Source of the DNA: Pontibacter liquoris
Lineage (GTDB): Bacteria; Bacteroidota; Bacteroidia; Cytophagales; Hymenobacteraceae
Length of the DNA: 64,000 nucleotides
Direction of reading: 5' to 3'
NCBI RefSeq assembly: GCF_022758235.1
Contig: NZ_JALEBG010000002.1
Location: 682,001 to 746,000 of the forward strand
The position numbers and the translations under genes were made by a program. Shown here in pieces: positions 44,032 through 52,293 of this stretch (positions are counted from its first letter, which is position 1; each line of letters starts with the position of its first letter). A model generated the notes under the pieces. That model worked only from the letters and a program-made list of their open reading frames with translations, was not told where the DNA came from and made no database searches.

Positions 44032-44664
44032 ATGAAAAGAATAACATTTGCCGCTATGGTGGTAGCAACTGCCCTGATGAGCGCATGTAATAACCCCGAT
44101 ACCGGCGTAAAAGAAGATACGCCGCAAGAGGCTACCGTAGATACCGCCGTAATGTATGAGGATGAGAAAGGACGGGTGGATGCCGATGGCATGGAAGTGA
44201 AAAAGGTAGACGACAGCTTCTGGAACGACGTGAACTTCGAAGCGCCCGTGGTGGATGCGCCTGCCCTTAAGACCGTGAACGTAGAGAAACGCGCGACCAA
44301 TGATTATACGATCTACACCATGGAAGAGAAGGTGATGTTTGATACCGATAAGGCCGCCATCCGCCAGGATGCCGAACCAAAACTGCAGGAAATTGCCAAG
44401 GAGATCAAGAACATACCCGGAAATGGTGCTATCCGCATCTACGGCTTTACCGATGCGCGCGCCAGCAAAGACTATAACAAGGAACTTGGCCAGGAGCGTG
44501 CCAAAGCAGTGCAGGACTGGCTGCAGAATAACGGCGGCATCGACGCCTCGCGCCTTTCTGTGCAATCGATGGGAGAAGAAGCCCCAGCTGCCAGCAACGA
44601 AACAGCTGCCGGACGCCAGATGAACCGCCGCGTAGCCATAGTAGTAGCTACTAACACTAAATAA
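44032..44664 (+). CDS. OmpA-family lipoprotein
   Basis: 210 residues. Signal peptide with lipobox (FAAMVVATALMSAC, Cys19), an acidic linker (residues 20-100), then a complete OmpA C-terminal domain: VMFDTDKAAIRQDAEPKLQEI, IRIYGFTDARASKDYNKELGQERAKAV, and the final MNRRVAIVV. It binds diaminopimelate of peptidoglycan and tethers the outer membrane to the wall. It is a single gene with a strong terminator. Confidence 0.92.
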   Translation: MKRITFAAMVVATALMSACNNPDTGVKEDTPQEATVDTAVMYEDEKGRVDADGMEVKKVDDSFWNDVNFEAPVVDAPALKTVNVEKRATNDYTIYTMEEKVMFDTDKAAIRQDAEPKLQEIAKEIKNIPGNGAIRIYGFTDARASKDYNKELGQERAKAVQDWLQNNGGIDASRLSVQSMGEEAPAASNETAAGRQMNRRVAIVVATNTK

Positions 44665-44710
44665 TATATCAGACAGGCGCTGCTTACCGGCTGCTTGTAT
44701 ACTTGTTACC

Positions 44711-44749
44711 AAAAAAGGGATGCCGCTGCACAGCGGCATCCCTTTTTTA
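44711..44749 (+). terminator. Intrinsic terminator of the OmpA-family gene
   Basis: AAAAAAGGGATGCCGCTG pairs with CAGCGGCATCCCTTTTTT with a two-base loop, a near-perfect 18-bp stem. Confidence 0.92.
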
Positions 44750-44891
44750 TAGTTCAAACAAAGTAGCCTGCCATGCGGTTTCAAAAGCGCATTATAAGCG
44801 CTGCTCCAGCGTTTTGGCAAAGCATGTATGACGAAAAATATAACGCGCTTTATATAGAATAGAATAAAGCATATTTTCTGTATATTTATAC

Positions 44892-44899
44892 TAGCTTTG
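44892..44899 (+). promoter_or_regulatory. -7 promoter element of the first paralogue
   Basis: TAGCTTTG followed by TAC, a TAnnTTTG match about 78 bases upstream of the ATG at 44978. Confidence 0.55.
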
Positions 44900-44977
44900 T
44901 ACAACACCTGCGCATAGACCAGCGCAGAAACTGCCCTTTGCAAAATCGCATCTTTATCAGTACAAAGCCCCCTGGCT

Positions 44978-45430
44978 ATGCTTAAATTATACTTTGAGAC
45001 AGCGTTTATTAAAGTAAGCTATGAGGAAGCCTGGCAGCTGGGCGTGGCTGAGTGGAAGGGCTTTGCCAGCAGCGATGACCTGCGCAGCGCAGCGTTGCGG
45101 TCGCTGGACTTTGTAAACGAGTACCAGGTTACGCGCTGGCTGGCAGACCGGCGCAAAATGAAAGCTATCCGGCAGCACGACCAGCAATGGACGATGGAGG
45201 AATTTCTGCCGAAGGTGATCTCCAGCCCGCTCCGCCGCGTGGCCAATGTGGTATCGGAAGACATCTTCAATAAAATGGCCATGGACCAGATTATAGGCCG
45301 TGCCGGGAGCTTAACCGCTATCGAAATGCGTGACTTTGATAACCTGCCTGAAGCAATGGAATGGCTAAAGCAGCCGCTCAAAGAAGGGGCTCTTCCTGAG
45401 CCGGAGGACACGTTGGCAACAGACCAGTAG
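44978..45430 (+). CDS. Paralogue 1 of a tandem trio, STAS/SpoIIAA-like fold suspected
   Basis: 150 residues, no signal peptide. The conserved core is RWLADRRKMKAIRQHDQQW near residue 54 and VVSEDIFNKMAMDQ near 91, shared with the next two genes. The short first strands (LYFETAFIKVSYEEAWQLG), the Asp-x-Arg-x-Met turn and alternating helices recall the STAS/SEC14-like SpoIIAA family, but this is a fold-level guess. Compared with paralogue 3 it is the closer match. Function unknown. Confidence 0.65.
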   Translation: MLKLYFETAFIKVSYEEAWQLGVAEWKGFASSDDLRSAALRSLDFVNEYQVTRWLADRRKMKAIRQHDQQWTMEEFLPKVISSPLRRVANVVSEDIFNKMAMDQIIGRAGSLTAIEMRDFDNLPEAMEWLKQPLKEGALPEPEDTLATDQ

Positions 45431-45497
45431 CATACGTTCCCTTCGACTTCGAGGCAGGCATTTCTGAAAGTATATTTATTCTTTGCTATACTTTAAG

Positions 45498-45505
45498 TAC
45501 TTTTG
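45498..45505 (+). promoter_or_regulatory. -7 promoter element of the second paralogue
   Basis: TACTTTTG followed by CGG, 25 bases before the ATG at 45531, so the genes of the trio seem to be transcribed separately. Confidence 0.55.
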
Positions 45506-45530
45506 CGGCTTTAAATAGAAGGAGGTCAGG

Positions 45531-45953
45531 ATGCAGGTATACTTTGTGAATAGCTTTGTCAGTATTTATTACGACAAGGGCGCGAAATTAGGAAAGGCCG
45601 TATGGCGTGGGCACCTGCAGGGGCCCGAACTAAGAGAAGCGTTTCTGTTATGCCTGGAAGTCGTCCATCGCTTTGAGCTGAAACGCTGGCTGGCCGACGA
45701 CCGCCTCATGCAGACAATAGAACCTGCCGACCTGGAATGGAGCCTGCAAGTATACGTGCCACGCATGGCTACTAGCTCGCTGCTTCGTTTTGCCCGCCTC
45801 CCCTCCCAGTTTAAGGACAATGTGGAAGCCGTAAACATCATGATCGACAAAGGAGACGACTATATCGTAGACCTGGTGCACCGCGACTTCGGCAGCGAAG
45901 AAGAGGCGATGGCCTGGCTGATGGGCCCCTTTGAAGCGCCGTCCATTCGATAA
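45531..45953 (+). CDS. Paralogue 2 of the tandem trio
   Basis: 140 residues, the most diverged of the three: the core reads RWLADDRLMQTIEPADLEW and the DIFN motif is replaced by DNVEAVNIMIDKGDDYIV. The opening YFVNSFVSIYYDKGAKLGKA aligns with the other two. A strong Shine-Dalgarno AAGGAGG lies 5 bases before the ATG. The loss of the DIFN motif may mean a different partner or ligand. Function unknown. Confidence 0.65.
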   Translation: MQVYFVNSFVSIYYDKGAKLGKAVWRGHLQGPELREAFLLCLEVVHRFELKRWLADDRLMQTIEPADLEWSLQVYVPRMATSSLLRFARLPSQFKDNVEAVNIMIDKGDDYIVDLVHRDFGSEEEAMAWLMGPFEAPSIR

Positions 45954-46130
45954 CCAGTTCGCATAAGTGCCAGTATCACAAGAAAGCATCAGCTTACCCT
46001 GACAGAACAGAAAACCAGGCAGGGCATTCTTATTTTCTGCATCTTTAACCAGCTATTCACCAATGCGTATTGTTGCATACAGGCAAGCGCTCACGTTGTT
46101 TTTTACTACAGTACCCGTAGTCCTTTCTTT

Positions 46131-46553
46131 ATGGTAACAATTTACTTCCAGAGCCCGGCATTCACACTTCGTTATGATTCGGAACATGCGTTAGGGTTAG
46201 TTACAACAGTCGGTTTTCTGAGTAGTGAGGAGTTTCGGGAAGCGACCATTGTAGCTGCGCAGATGATGGATGAGTATAAGCCCCTGCGTTGGCTGGCCGA
46301 TAACCGCAAGATGCGGGCCATTCGCCAGGCCGATCAGGAATGGTTCGCGGCCTATATCTTGCCCAAATTGCAGACCGGCTCCATTCGCCGCAATGCTACC
46401 GTTGTGTCAGAAGATATCTTTAACAAGATGGCGGTGGAGCAGTTTTTAAAGCGAGCCGATAACCTGGGCGATCTGGTGTTAAAAGAGTTTGATGACCTGG
46501 ACGAAGCCCTGGACTGGGTAAAACAACCGATCCCTTTTCAGGCGCAAGGGTAA
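46131..46553 (+). CDS. Paralogue 3 of the tandem trio
   Basis: 140 residues. The core RWLADNRKMRAIRQADQEW and VVSEDIFNKMAVEQF closely matches paralogue 1, and the end LDEALDWVKQPI corresponds to PEAMEWLKQPL there. The start is an ATG at 46131 without a Shine-Dalgarno site. It is followed by a RAYT transposase element that begins 55 bases downstream. Function unknown. Confidence 0.65.
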   Translation: MVTIYFQSPAFTLRYDSEHALGLVTTVGFLSSEEFREATIVAAQMMDEYKPLRWLADNRKMRAIRQADQEWFAAYILPKLQTGSIRRNATVVSEDIFNKMAVEQFLKRADNLGDLVLKEFDDLDEALDWVKQPIPFQAQG

Positions 46554-46607
46554 CTTATACTTGCTGCAAGGCCATTCTCTATCTTACGCTTTTATTCCGG
46601 CCCGCAA

Positions 46608-46670
46608 GTAGCAACAGCCTATCCACCAGACGCTCGCAGGAGCTGCGCACACTGCGAGGTCTTTTTGAGC
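46608..46670. repeat. Left inverted repeat of the RAYT element
   Basis: 63 bases. It contains CTCGCAG (46633-46639), a 12-base interior and CTGCGAG (46652-46658), plus GCAGGAGCTGC as a smaller hairpin. Confidence 0.88.
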
Positions 46671-46699
46671 AAATGTGTTTGGTGCTCGTATAAACGCAG

Positions 46700-47314
46700 A
46701 TGCAAAAGATGATCTCGCTGGAGCCGGGTAAATATTATCATCTCTATACCCGGGGCAATAACAAAGAAACGCTGTTCCGCCACCCAGATAATTATGCTTA
46801 CTTCCTACAGCTATACCGGAAGTATATAGTGCCTTACGTCGACACCTTTGCATACTGTTTGTTGCCCAATCACGTTCATTTTCTGGTGCAGCTAAAAGAA
46901 GAGGAGGCTATGAAGCCTCAGTGGCTAACTGAGGATACAACGAAGTTGGTAAGTATAGAGCGGCAGCTGGCCCACCTGCTTAATGCTTACGCTAAAACTA
47001 TAAACAAGCGGTATAACCGTCTCGGGCGCTTGTTCCAGCACCGGTTTGGGAGAAAAGAAGTAACCTCCGACGCTTATTTTACCCGCCTCATCTACTACAT
47101 CCATTTCAACCCGCAGCATCATGGCCTGTTAGCTGATTTCAGCGACTGGCCTTATTCCTCTTACCATAGCATACTTTCCAAAAGTAAAACAACCCTGCAA
47201 CGGGAGGAGGTACTGGCATGGTTTGGCGGCAGCGACGAGTATAGGCAGTTCCACGAAGAAAATGCCGCCGACTTCACCGCGATCACGCCGCTCATAGAAC
47301 AAGACGAACAATAG
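46700..47314 (+). CDS. REP-associated tyrosine transposase (RAYT, Y1/IS200-like)
   Basis: 204 residues. The HUH motif is NHVHFLVQL near residue 59 (His-hydrophobic-His) within AYCLLPNHVHFLV, and the N-terminus YYHLYTRGNNKETLF is typical of RAYTs. The nucleophilic Tyr is probably in TRLIYYIHFNPQHHGL near residue 137. Such enzymes nick single-stranded REP sequences, and are thought to spread them while staying immobile themselves. The stop codon touches the right inverted repeat, and the REP-like arms beside it are its likely substrate. Confidence 0.9.
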   Translation: MQKMISLEPGKYYHLYTRGNNKETLFRHPDNYAYFLQLYRKYIVPYVDTFAYCLLPNHVHFLVQLKEEEAMKPQWLTEDTTKLVSIERQLAHLLNAYAKTINKRYNRLGRLFQHRFGRKEVTSDAYFTRLIYYIHFNPQHHGLLADFSDWPYSSYHSILSKSKTTLQREEVLAWFGGSDEYRQFHEENAADFTAITPLIEQDEQ

Positions 47315-47375
47315 CTCAAAAGACCTCGCAGTGTGCGCAGCTCCTGCGAGCGTCTGGTGGATAGGCTGTTGCTAC
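47314..47375. repeat. Right inverted repeat of the RAYT element
   Basis: 62 bases, the reverse complement of the left arm apart from one T. It contains CTCGCAG (47325-47331), 12 bases and CTGCGAG (47344-47350). Confidence 0.88.
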
Positions 47376-47386
47376 CTGCCTAGACA

Positions 47387-47412
47387 CTCGCAGGTCTGGA
47401 AGACACTGCGAG
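47387..47412. repeat. Third CTCGCAG-N12-CTGCGAG unit
   Basis: CTCGCAG at 47387-47393, a 12-base interior of different sequence and CTGCGAG at 47406-47412, directly after the RAYT right arm. The spacing is the same as in both arms. Confidence 0.75.
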
Positions 47413-47496
47413 GTCTTGGAGATTTCTTAAGTGTTTTGACAAAAGCTTTCCCCAATGCTCCTTGCATAAGGTGTTGAATAACATTCATCTATATGT

Positions 47497-47505
47497 TGTG
47501 GATAA
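47497..47505 (-). other. Single DnaA-box match
   Basis: TGTGGATAA is the reverse complement of TTATCCACA. It is isolated and lies in the gene-free space after the RAYT element. Confidence 0.4.
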
Positions 47506-47565
47506 ATAAATGTTATACAGGTGTATCATCTTTGATATACCTTTACGTTCTTTAAACAAAAGAAA

Positions 47566-47596
47566 AGGCTACTCAAATAGAGTAGCCCCTTTCTAA
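47566..47596 (-). terminator. Terminator of the 42-residue gene
   Basis: Read on the minus strand, GGCTACT pairs with AGTAGCC and is followed by TTTTCTTTTG. Confidence 0.75.
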
Positions 47597-47607
47597 AGAT
47601 GTTGAAG

Positions 47608-47736
47608 TTATCTACGCTTTGCGTAGAAATGAAACACGCCACCGTCCTTCTTGTAGACCTTCTTACCTTTGATGGTAATGAAACGTGTAAACACTTCAAC
47701 ATAATCAGGATGGTCTTTTAATGATCCCTTTTTCAT
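47608..47736 (-). CDS. Conserved-looking 42-residue basic protein
   Basis: 42 residues from ATG (47734-47736) to TAA (47608-47610). It reads as a compact basic protein: KKGSLKDHPDYVEVFTRFI, then TIKGKKVYKKDGGVFHFYAK. The regular alternation of charged and aromatic residues, a clean start and a terminator just after it argue for a real gene. I believe similar small proteins occur in other Bacteroidota, but cannot confirm it here. It lies between the RAYT element and nrdA on the nrdA strand. Confidence 0.6.
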   Translation of the reverse strand: MKKGSLKDHPDYVEVFTRFITIKGKKVYKKDGGVFHFYAKRR

Positions 47737-47788
47737 GTTTAAAATGAATAAGGTGAGACATTACTAGCAGAGACCTTCTCAACTAGAA

Positions 47789-47820
47789 CCCACTAAGTGA
47801 CAGCTTAGTGGGCTTTTTTT
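47789..47820 (+). terminator. Orphan intrinsic terminator on the plus strand
   Basis: CCCACTAAG (47789-47797) pairs with CTTAGTGGG (47804-47812), then C and seven T. No plus-strand gene ends nearby; the nearest upstream is the RAYT gene about 475 bases away. Confidence 0.75.
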
Positions 47821-47902
47821 GCTCCATCCTTAAGCGTATTTTCAACCTGAAATTAAAAGCATTTCATTTTAATTTCCGTAACAATAGATGCACTTGGTTC
47901 TC

Positions 47903-47936
47903 ATAAAATAAAGGGAGAACTAATCAGCTCTCCCTC
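47903..47936 (-). terminator. nrdA terminator
   Basis: On the minus strand AGGGAGA pairs with TCTCCCT around a short loop, followed by TTATTTTAT, just after the nrdA stop. Confidence 0.8.
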
Positions 47937-47945
47937 TACTTTATA

Positions 47946-50327
47946 CTACGATCCGCAAGCTTCGCAGGCGTCCGGGTTATCTAAGCTGCAGCTCATGTCG
48001 CTGCGGTTCTGCTCCTGGTCCTGGTACACAGGCGAGAGCGTTTCGGCGGCCTGTTTCTCTACCGTAAACTTGATGGCATCTACTGCGGCTTTGGTGCGCA
48101 GGTAGTACATGCCGGTTTTCAGGCCCTGCTTCCAGGCGTGGAAGTGCATGGAGGTCAGCTTGCCGAAGTTTACGTTTTGCACGTGCAGGTTCAGCGACTG
48201 GCTCTGGCAGATGTAGGCACCGCGCTCGGCACTCATATCGATCACCACGCGCTGGCTGATCTCCCAAACCGTTTTGTACAGGTCTTTGATGTTCTGCGGA
48301 ATGTTCGGGATCTTCTGCACCGAGCCGTTGGCGGCAATGATGTCCTGCTTCATCTGGTCGTTCCAGATGCCCAGTGCGATCAGGTCCTTCAGCAGGTGCT
48401 TGTTCACCACCATAAACTCACCGCTCAGCACGCGGCGCAGGTAAATGTTAGAAGTATAAGGCTCAAACGACTCGTTGTTGCCCAGGATCTGCGCCGTAGA
48501 GGCTGTTGGCATCGGCGCCACCAGCAGCGAGTTGCGCACGCCATACTTCACTACTTCTTTGCGCAGTGCATCCCAATCCCAGCGGCCGCTTTCCGGGGTT
48601 ACCCCCCACAGGTCGAACTGGAACTTGCCTTCCGACAGGGGCGAGCCTTTGAATGTTTCGTAAGCACCGTTCTTCTTGGCCAGGTCTTTGGAAGCCGTCA
48701 TGGCCGCAAAGTAGATGGTTTCGAAAATGTCCTTGTTCAGGCCACGGGCTTCGTCGCTTTCAAACGGCATGCGCAGGTGAATGAACGTATCAGCCAGTCC
48801 CTGCACGCCCAACCCGATCGGGCGGTGACGCATGTTGGAGTTGCGTGCTTCCGGCACTGGATAATAGTTGATATCGATAACCTTGTTCAGGTTTTTGGTT
48901 ACGTGGTAGGTTACATCAAACAGCTTCTGGTGGTCGAACACCTTATGGCCATTCTCCTCCTTTACGTAGCGCGGCAAAGCCAGCGACGCCAGGTTACAAA
49001 CCGCTATCTCGTTCTCGTCGGTGTACTCCATGATCTCGGTGCACAGGTTGGAGCTTTTGATGGTACCCAGGTTCTGCTGGTTGCTCTTGCTGTTCGCGTG
49101 GTCTTTGTAGAGCATGTAAGGCGTACCGGTCTCAATTTGCGACTCAAGTACGGCAAACCACAGGTCCTGCGCTTTCACAGTTTTGCGGGCGCGGCCTTCG
49201 CGCTCATACTTCTCATAAAGGCGCTCAAAGTCCTTGCCCCAGCATTCGCCCAGGCCCGGCGCTTCGTTCGGGCAGAAAAGGCTCCAGGTGCCGTTCTCCT
49301 CTACGCGCTTCATAAACAAATCCGGTGTCCAGAGGGCGTAGAACAGGTCGCGGGCGCGGTTCTCTTCTTTGCCGTGGTTCTTTTTCAGGTCCAGGAACTC
49401 GAAGATGTCGGCATGCCACGGCTCCAGGTAAATAGCGAAGGCACCTTTGCGCTTGCCACCACCTTGGTCCACATAGCGGGCTGTATCGTTAAACACCTTC
49501 AGCATTGGGATGATACCGTTGGAGGTACCGTTGGTGCCTTTGATGTAAGAACCTGTGGCGCGCACGTTGTGGATAGAAAGGCCAATACCACCGGCGCTCT
49601 GCGAGATCTGCGCACATTGCTTCAGCGTGTCGTAAATGCCCGGAATGCTATCGTCCTTCATGGCCAGCAGGAAGCACGAAGACAGTTGTGGCTTCGGCGT
49701 ACCGGCGTTAAAAAGTGTTGGCGTGGCATGGGTAAACCACTTCTCCGACATCAGGTTATAGGTTTCGATGGCCGACTCAATATCCTCTTTGTGGATGCCT
49801 ACAGCCACCCGCATCAGCATGTGTTGCGGGCGCTCCACTACCTTGCCGTTCAGGCGCAGCAGGTATGAGCGCTCCAGTGTTTTATAGCCGAAGTAATCAT
49901 AGTTATAGTCGCGGTCGTAAATAATCGTGGAGTCGAGCTGGGCGGCATGCTTGCGGATGATCTCGTACACATCCTTGGCCAGCAACGAGGCATTCTCACC
50001 GGTTTTCGGGTCTTCATAAGTATAAAGACGCTTCATGGTGTTGGAGAACGACTTGCTGGTAACCTTGTGCAGGTTAGAAATGGCAATACGGGCAGCCAGT
50101 ACGGCATAATCCGGGTGCTTGGTGGTGAGCGAGGCAGCTGTTTCGGCAGCCAGGTTGTCCAGCTCCACGGTGGTCACGCCATCGTAAATGCCATCAATCA
50201 CTTTTTTGGCTACCTCTATCGGCGACACATAATCCATGTGCAGGCCATAGCACAGCTTTTCGATGCGTGCTGTGATCTTATCAAATTTGACGGATTCGCG
50301 TCGGCCGTCTCGTTTCACTACTAACAT
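47946..50327 (-). CDS. nrdA: Ribonucleoside-diphosphate reductase subunit alpha (class I)
   Basis: 793 residues from the ATG at 50327 (an ATG at 50339 would add four). It has an N-terminal ATP-cone ([21 protein letters not shown], allosteric activity site) and the class I large-subunit core: [20 protein letters not shown] with active-site Cys, the loop NLCTEI (catalytic Cys and Glu), and [19 protein letters not shown]. The C-terminus [14 protein letters not shown] carries the redox-relay Cys pair. With NrdB it makes dNDPs. It lies 367 bases downstream of nrdB on the same strand. Confidence 0.97.
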   Translation of the reverse strand: MLVVKRDGRRESVKFDKITARIEKLCYGLHMDYVSPIEVAKKVIDGIYDGVTTVELDNLAAETAASLTTKHPDYAVLAARIAISNLHKVTSKSFSNTMKRLYTYEDPKTGENASLLAKDVYEIIRKHAAQLDSTIIYDRDYNYDYFGYKTLERSYLLRLNGKVVERPQHMLMRVAVGIHKEDIESAIETYNLMSEKWFTHATPTLFNAGTPKPQLSSCFLLAMKDDSIPGIYDTLKQCAQISQSAGGIGLSIHNVRATGSYIKGTNGTSNGIIPMLKVFNDTARYVDQGGGKRKGAFAIYLEPWHADIFEFLDLKKNHGKEENRARDLFYALWTPDLFMKRVEENGTWSLFCPNEAPGLGECWGKDFERLYEKYEREGRARKTVKAQDLWFAVLESQIETGTPYMLYKDHANSKSNQQNLGTIKSSNLCTEIMEYTDENEIAVCNLASLALPRYVKEENGHKVFDHQKLFDVTYHVTKNLNKVIDINYYPVPEARNSNMRHRPIGLGVQGLADTFIHLRMPFESDEARGLNKDIFETIYFAAMTASKDLAKKNGAYETFKGSPLSEGKFQFDLWGVTPESGRWDWDALRKEVVKYGVRNSLLVAPMPTASTAQILGNNESFEPYTSNIYLRRVLSGEFMVVNKHLLKDLIALGIWNDQMKQDIIAANGSVQKIPNIPQNIKDLYKTVWEISQRVVIDMSAERGAYICQSQSLNLHVQNVNFGKLTSMHFHAWKQGLKTGMYYLRTKAAVDAIKFTVEKQAAETLSPVYQDQEQNRSDMSCSLDNPDACEACGS

Positions 50328-50694
50328 AGGCGTATACATTTAGCGAGGTTAAAGGCCTCGGGTTATCAGATAAAACGTTTATAAATAAAACCTCTGCTAG
50401 TGCAGGAGGCGGTTGTACGTGTTAGGTAAGGTATACCATCGGCCATACGGATGTAGAAGTATAAGCCGTTGAAATGCAATTATATATAAGTTAAGCTACT
50501 TAGCTTCTGCTAGGTTGGGGCTACAAATGCCCCGCTGGCGGCGGTGCTGCCTCCAAGGGTACCAGGCTGGCCGGCAGGGTGCGCAATGGCACCTGCTGCT
50601 GCCTGCAAAACTGTAAGTATAAGTAAGTAGTATAGGTGCGGGAAAAGAAGAGTGCTTCCCTTTGGCACCTAAACATAGTAAATGTTATGGATTG
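50328..50694 (-). other. Structured spacer between nrdB and nrdA
   Basis: No gene seen. On the minus strand there are hairpins at 50634-50670 (AGGTGC/GCACCT outer, GGGAAG/CTTTTCCC inner), 50574-50596 (GCAGG-TGC/GCACCTGC) and about 50389-50412 (CCTCTGC/GCAGGAGG followed by a T-rich run on the minus strand). They may end or process the nrdB transcript. Confidence 0.45.
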
Positions 50695-51654
50695 TTAAAA
50701 GTCTTCGTCCATCGAGAAAACATTTTTGTCGGAGCCACCCAGCACGCCGGCTTTCTGGTATTCGCCCACGCGCTTTTCGAAGAAATTGGTCTTGCCCTGC
50801 AGCGAGATCATTTCCATAAAGTCGAATGGGTTGGCGGCGTTGTAAATTTTGCTGTAGCCCAGTGCGATCAACAGGCGGTCGGCTACGAACTCAATATACT
50901 GGCTCATCAACTTGGCATTCATCCCGATCAGGTCCACCGGCAAGGCATCCGTTACAAATTCCTGCTCTATGGTTACGGCATCTTTTATGATCTCATGAAT
51001 ACGCTCTTCCGAAAGTTTGTTCTGCAGCATGGAGTAGAGCAGGCAGGCAAAATCACAGTGCAGGCCTTCGTCTCGCGAGATTAGCTCGTTAGAGAAGGTT
51101 AAGCCCGGCATTAAACCACGCTTCTTCATCCAGAAGATTGAGCAGAACGAACCCGAGAAGAAAATACCCTCCACCGCAGCAAAAGCAACCAATCTTTCAA
51201 CAAAGTTTTCGCTGTTGATCCACTTCAGTGCCCAGTCGCCTTTTTTCTTCACGGCAGGCACGGTTTCAAGCGCATTAAAAAGGTAGTCTTTTTCTGATTG
51301 CTTTTTAATATAGGTGTCGATCAGCAACGAATACGTTTCGGCGTGGATGTTCTCCATCATGATCTGGAAGCCATAGAAGCAGCGGGCCTCGGGCAGCTGC
51401 ACTTCCTGCATAAAGTTCACGGCCAGGTTCTCGTTCACAATACCGTCGGAGGCGGCAAAAAACGCCAGCACGTGGCTGATAAAATGGCGTTCGCCATCAT
51501 TCAGGTTTTCCCAGTCTTTCAGGTCCTGCGAGAGGTCGATCTCTTCGGCAGTCCAGAAACTGGCTTCAGCCTTCTTATACATCTGCCACACCTCGTCGTG
51601 TTGGATGGGGAACAGGACAAAGCGGTTGGGGTTCTCTTGTAATATGGGTTCCAT
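50695..51654 (-). CDS. nrdB: Ribonucleoside-diphosphate reductase subunit beta, eukaryote-like R2
   Basis: 319 residues from the ATG at 51654. The di-iron ligands lie in [40 protein letters not shown] and later [14 protein letters not shown] with [12 protein letters not shown]. The radical tyrosine is Tyr94 in EARCFYGFQ, the same context as in eukaryotic R2, so this belongs to the eukaryote-type subgroup rather than the E. coli one. The C-terminal tail (NVFSMDEDF) docks to NrdA. It is first in the nrdB-nrdA order; the DnaA-box cluster lies upstream. Confidence 0.96.
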   Translation of the reverse strand: MEPILQENPNRFVLFPIQHDEVWQMYKKAEASFWTAEEIDLSQDLKDWENLNDGERHFISHVLAFFAASDGIVNENLAVNFMQEVQLPEARCFYGFQIMMENIHAETYSLLIDTYIKKQSEKDYLFNALETVPAVKKKGDWALKWINSENFVERLVAFAAVEGIFFSGSFCSIFWMKKRGLMPGLTFSNELISRDEGLHCDFACLLYSMLQNKLSEERIHEIIKDAVTIEQEFVTDALPVDLIGMNAKLMSQYIEFVADRLLIALGYSKIYNAANPFDFMEMISLQGKTNFFEKRVGEYQKAGVLGGSDKNVFSMDEDF

Positions 51655-51812
51655 AACGCGTAGCATTTATATTTTAAAGGTTTGGCGTGAGTTTTTGTTC
51701 TCACAACCGGCTGATGCATTCGTTGTTTGAACTGACGGGTAGCCAGCCCGAAAATATTATGAGTTCAAATATAGAGAATTGAACTAGAAAAAAGCCCCGA
51801 AAGTTGTTCAAT

Positions 51813-52191
51813 TTATACACACCTTCATAACGGCCTCTGCAGGTGGTTTTTAAGGGGTAATACACAGGTTTTTCCACATTGTTAATAACGTATATAGATA
51901 CTGCAAAATATAGGTAATGGTCTATAAAGTAGCTGTTAAATGCACAAAAAGCCGTTTTCGGGTTTTATTCTGCTTCAAACAGCTGCCGGGCACAAGGGCG
52001 CAAAGGCCGAAGGCCGGGAAAAGGAAGCTGCCTAAAGTATACTTGTAAAAAGAAGTGCAAGAAATGTGGAAAAGACAGATTTCTGAAAATGAGTGCAAAC
52101 GGCTGTGGGCAAGTAATTTAGACGGGTTTTTAACAGGTCGTTTATTTTGCCCGCAGGATTTCAACATCGTTATCCACAGGTTTGTGGAAAG
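51813..52191. other. Cluster of DnaA boxes (candidate oriC or nrd control region)
   Basis: Four exact TTWTNCACA matches: TTATACACA (51813-51821, +), TTTTCCACA (51870-51878, +), TTTTCCACA (52065-52073, -) and TTATCCACA (52170-52178, +). Near matches lie at 51858-51866 (+) and 52183-52191 (-). Chance would give far less than one in this length. Confidence 0.6.
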
Positions 52192-52229
52192 GTGCTGCAG
52201 GCAGGCAGAACAATTTCTGCAGCAGGGCG

Positions 52230-52260
52230 TTGCATATGTAAATTAAGTGCCGTACTTTTG
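52230..52260 (+). promoter_or_regulatory. rplU promoter
   Basis: TTG at 52230-52232, a 20-base spacer and TACTTTTG at 52253-52260, a full -33/-7 match. The leader is about 30 bases. Confidence 0.8.
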
Positions 52261-52293
52261 CAGACTAAATTTTTAATCATTACATTGAAGCTG

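Larger units (their letters stand above)
44665..44977. other. Intergenic region with terminator, promoter and leader hairpin
   Basis: It holds the OmpA-gene terminator, the TAGCTTTG element at 44892-44899, and CTGCGC/GCGCAG arms (about 44927-44946) that could fold in the leader of the next gene. No gene seen. Confidence 0.55.
46608..47375 (+). mobile_element. RAYT element bounded by long inverted repeats
   Basis: The 63-base left arm (46608-46670) and 62-base right arm (47314-47375) are reverse complements with a single T-run indel. Each arm starts GTAGCAACAGCCTATCCACC and contains CTCGCAG-N12-CTGCGAG. The transposase gene fills the middle. No flanking target duplication was recognised, as expected for a single-strand (HUH/Y1) system. 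Confidence 0.85.
51655..52293. other. 639-bp divergent gene-free region between nrdB and rplU
   Basis: No gene supported on either strand. It contains the DnaA-box cluster (51813-52191), three TTGAACT/AGTTCAA words (near 51726, 51762 and 51779, two of them an inverted pair around 9-10 bases), an AT-rich stretch (about 51880-51930) and the rplU promoter. Confidence 0.7.

Noticed and set aside
48138-49868. A 576-codon open frame on the plus strand
   Set aside because: It is a shadow of nrdA, which is complete and conserved on the minus strand.
50571-50670. A cobalamin riboswitch before nrdA
   Set aside because: GGTGC and AAAGGGAAG resemble parts of one, but the rest of the conserved B12 core is missing, and the enzyme is class I, which needs no B12.
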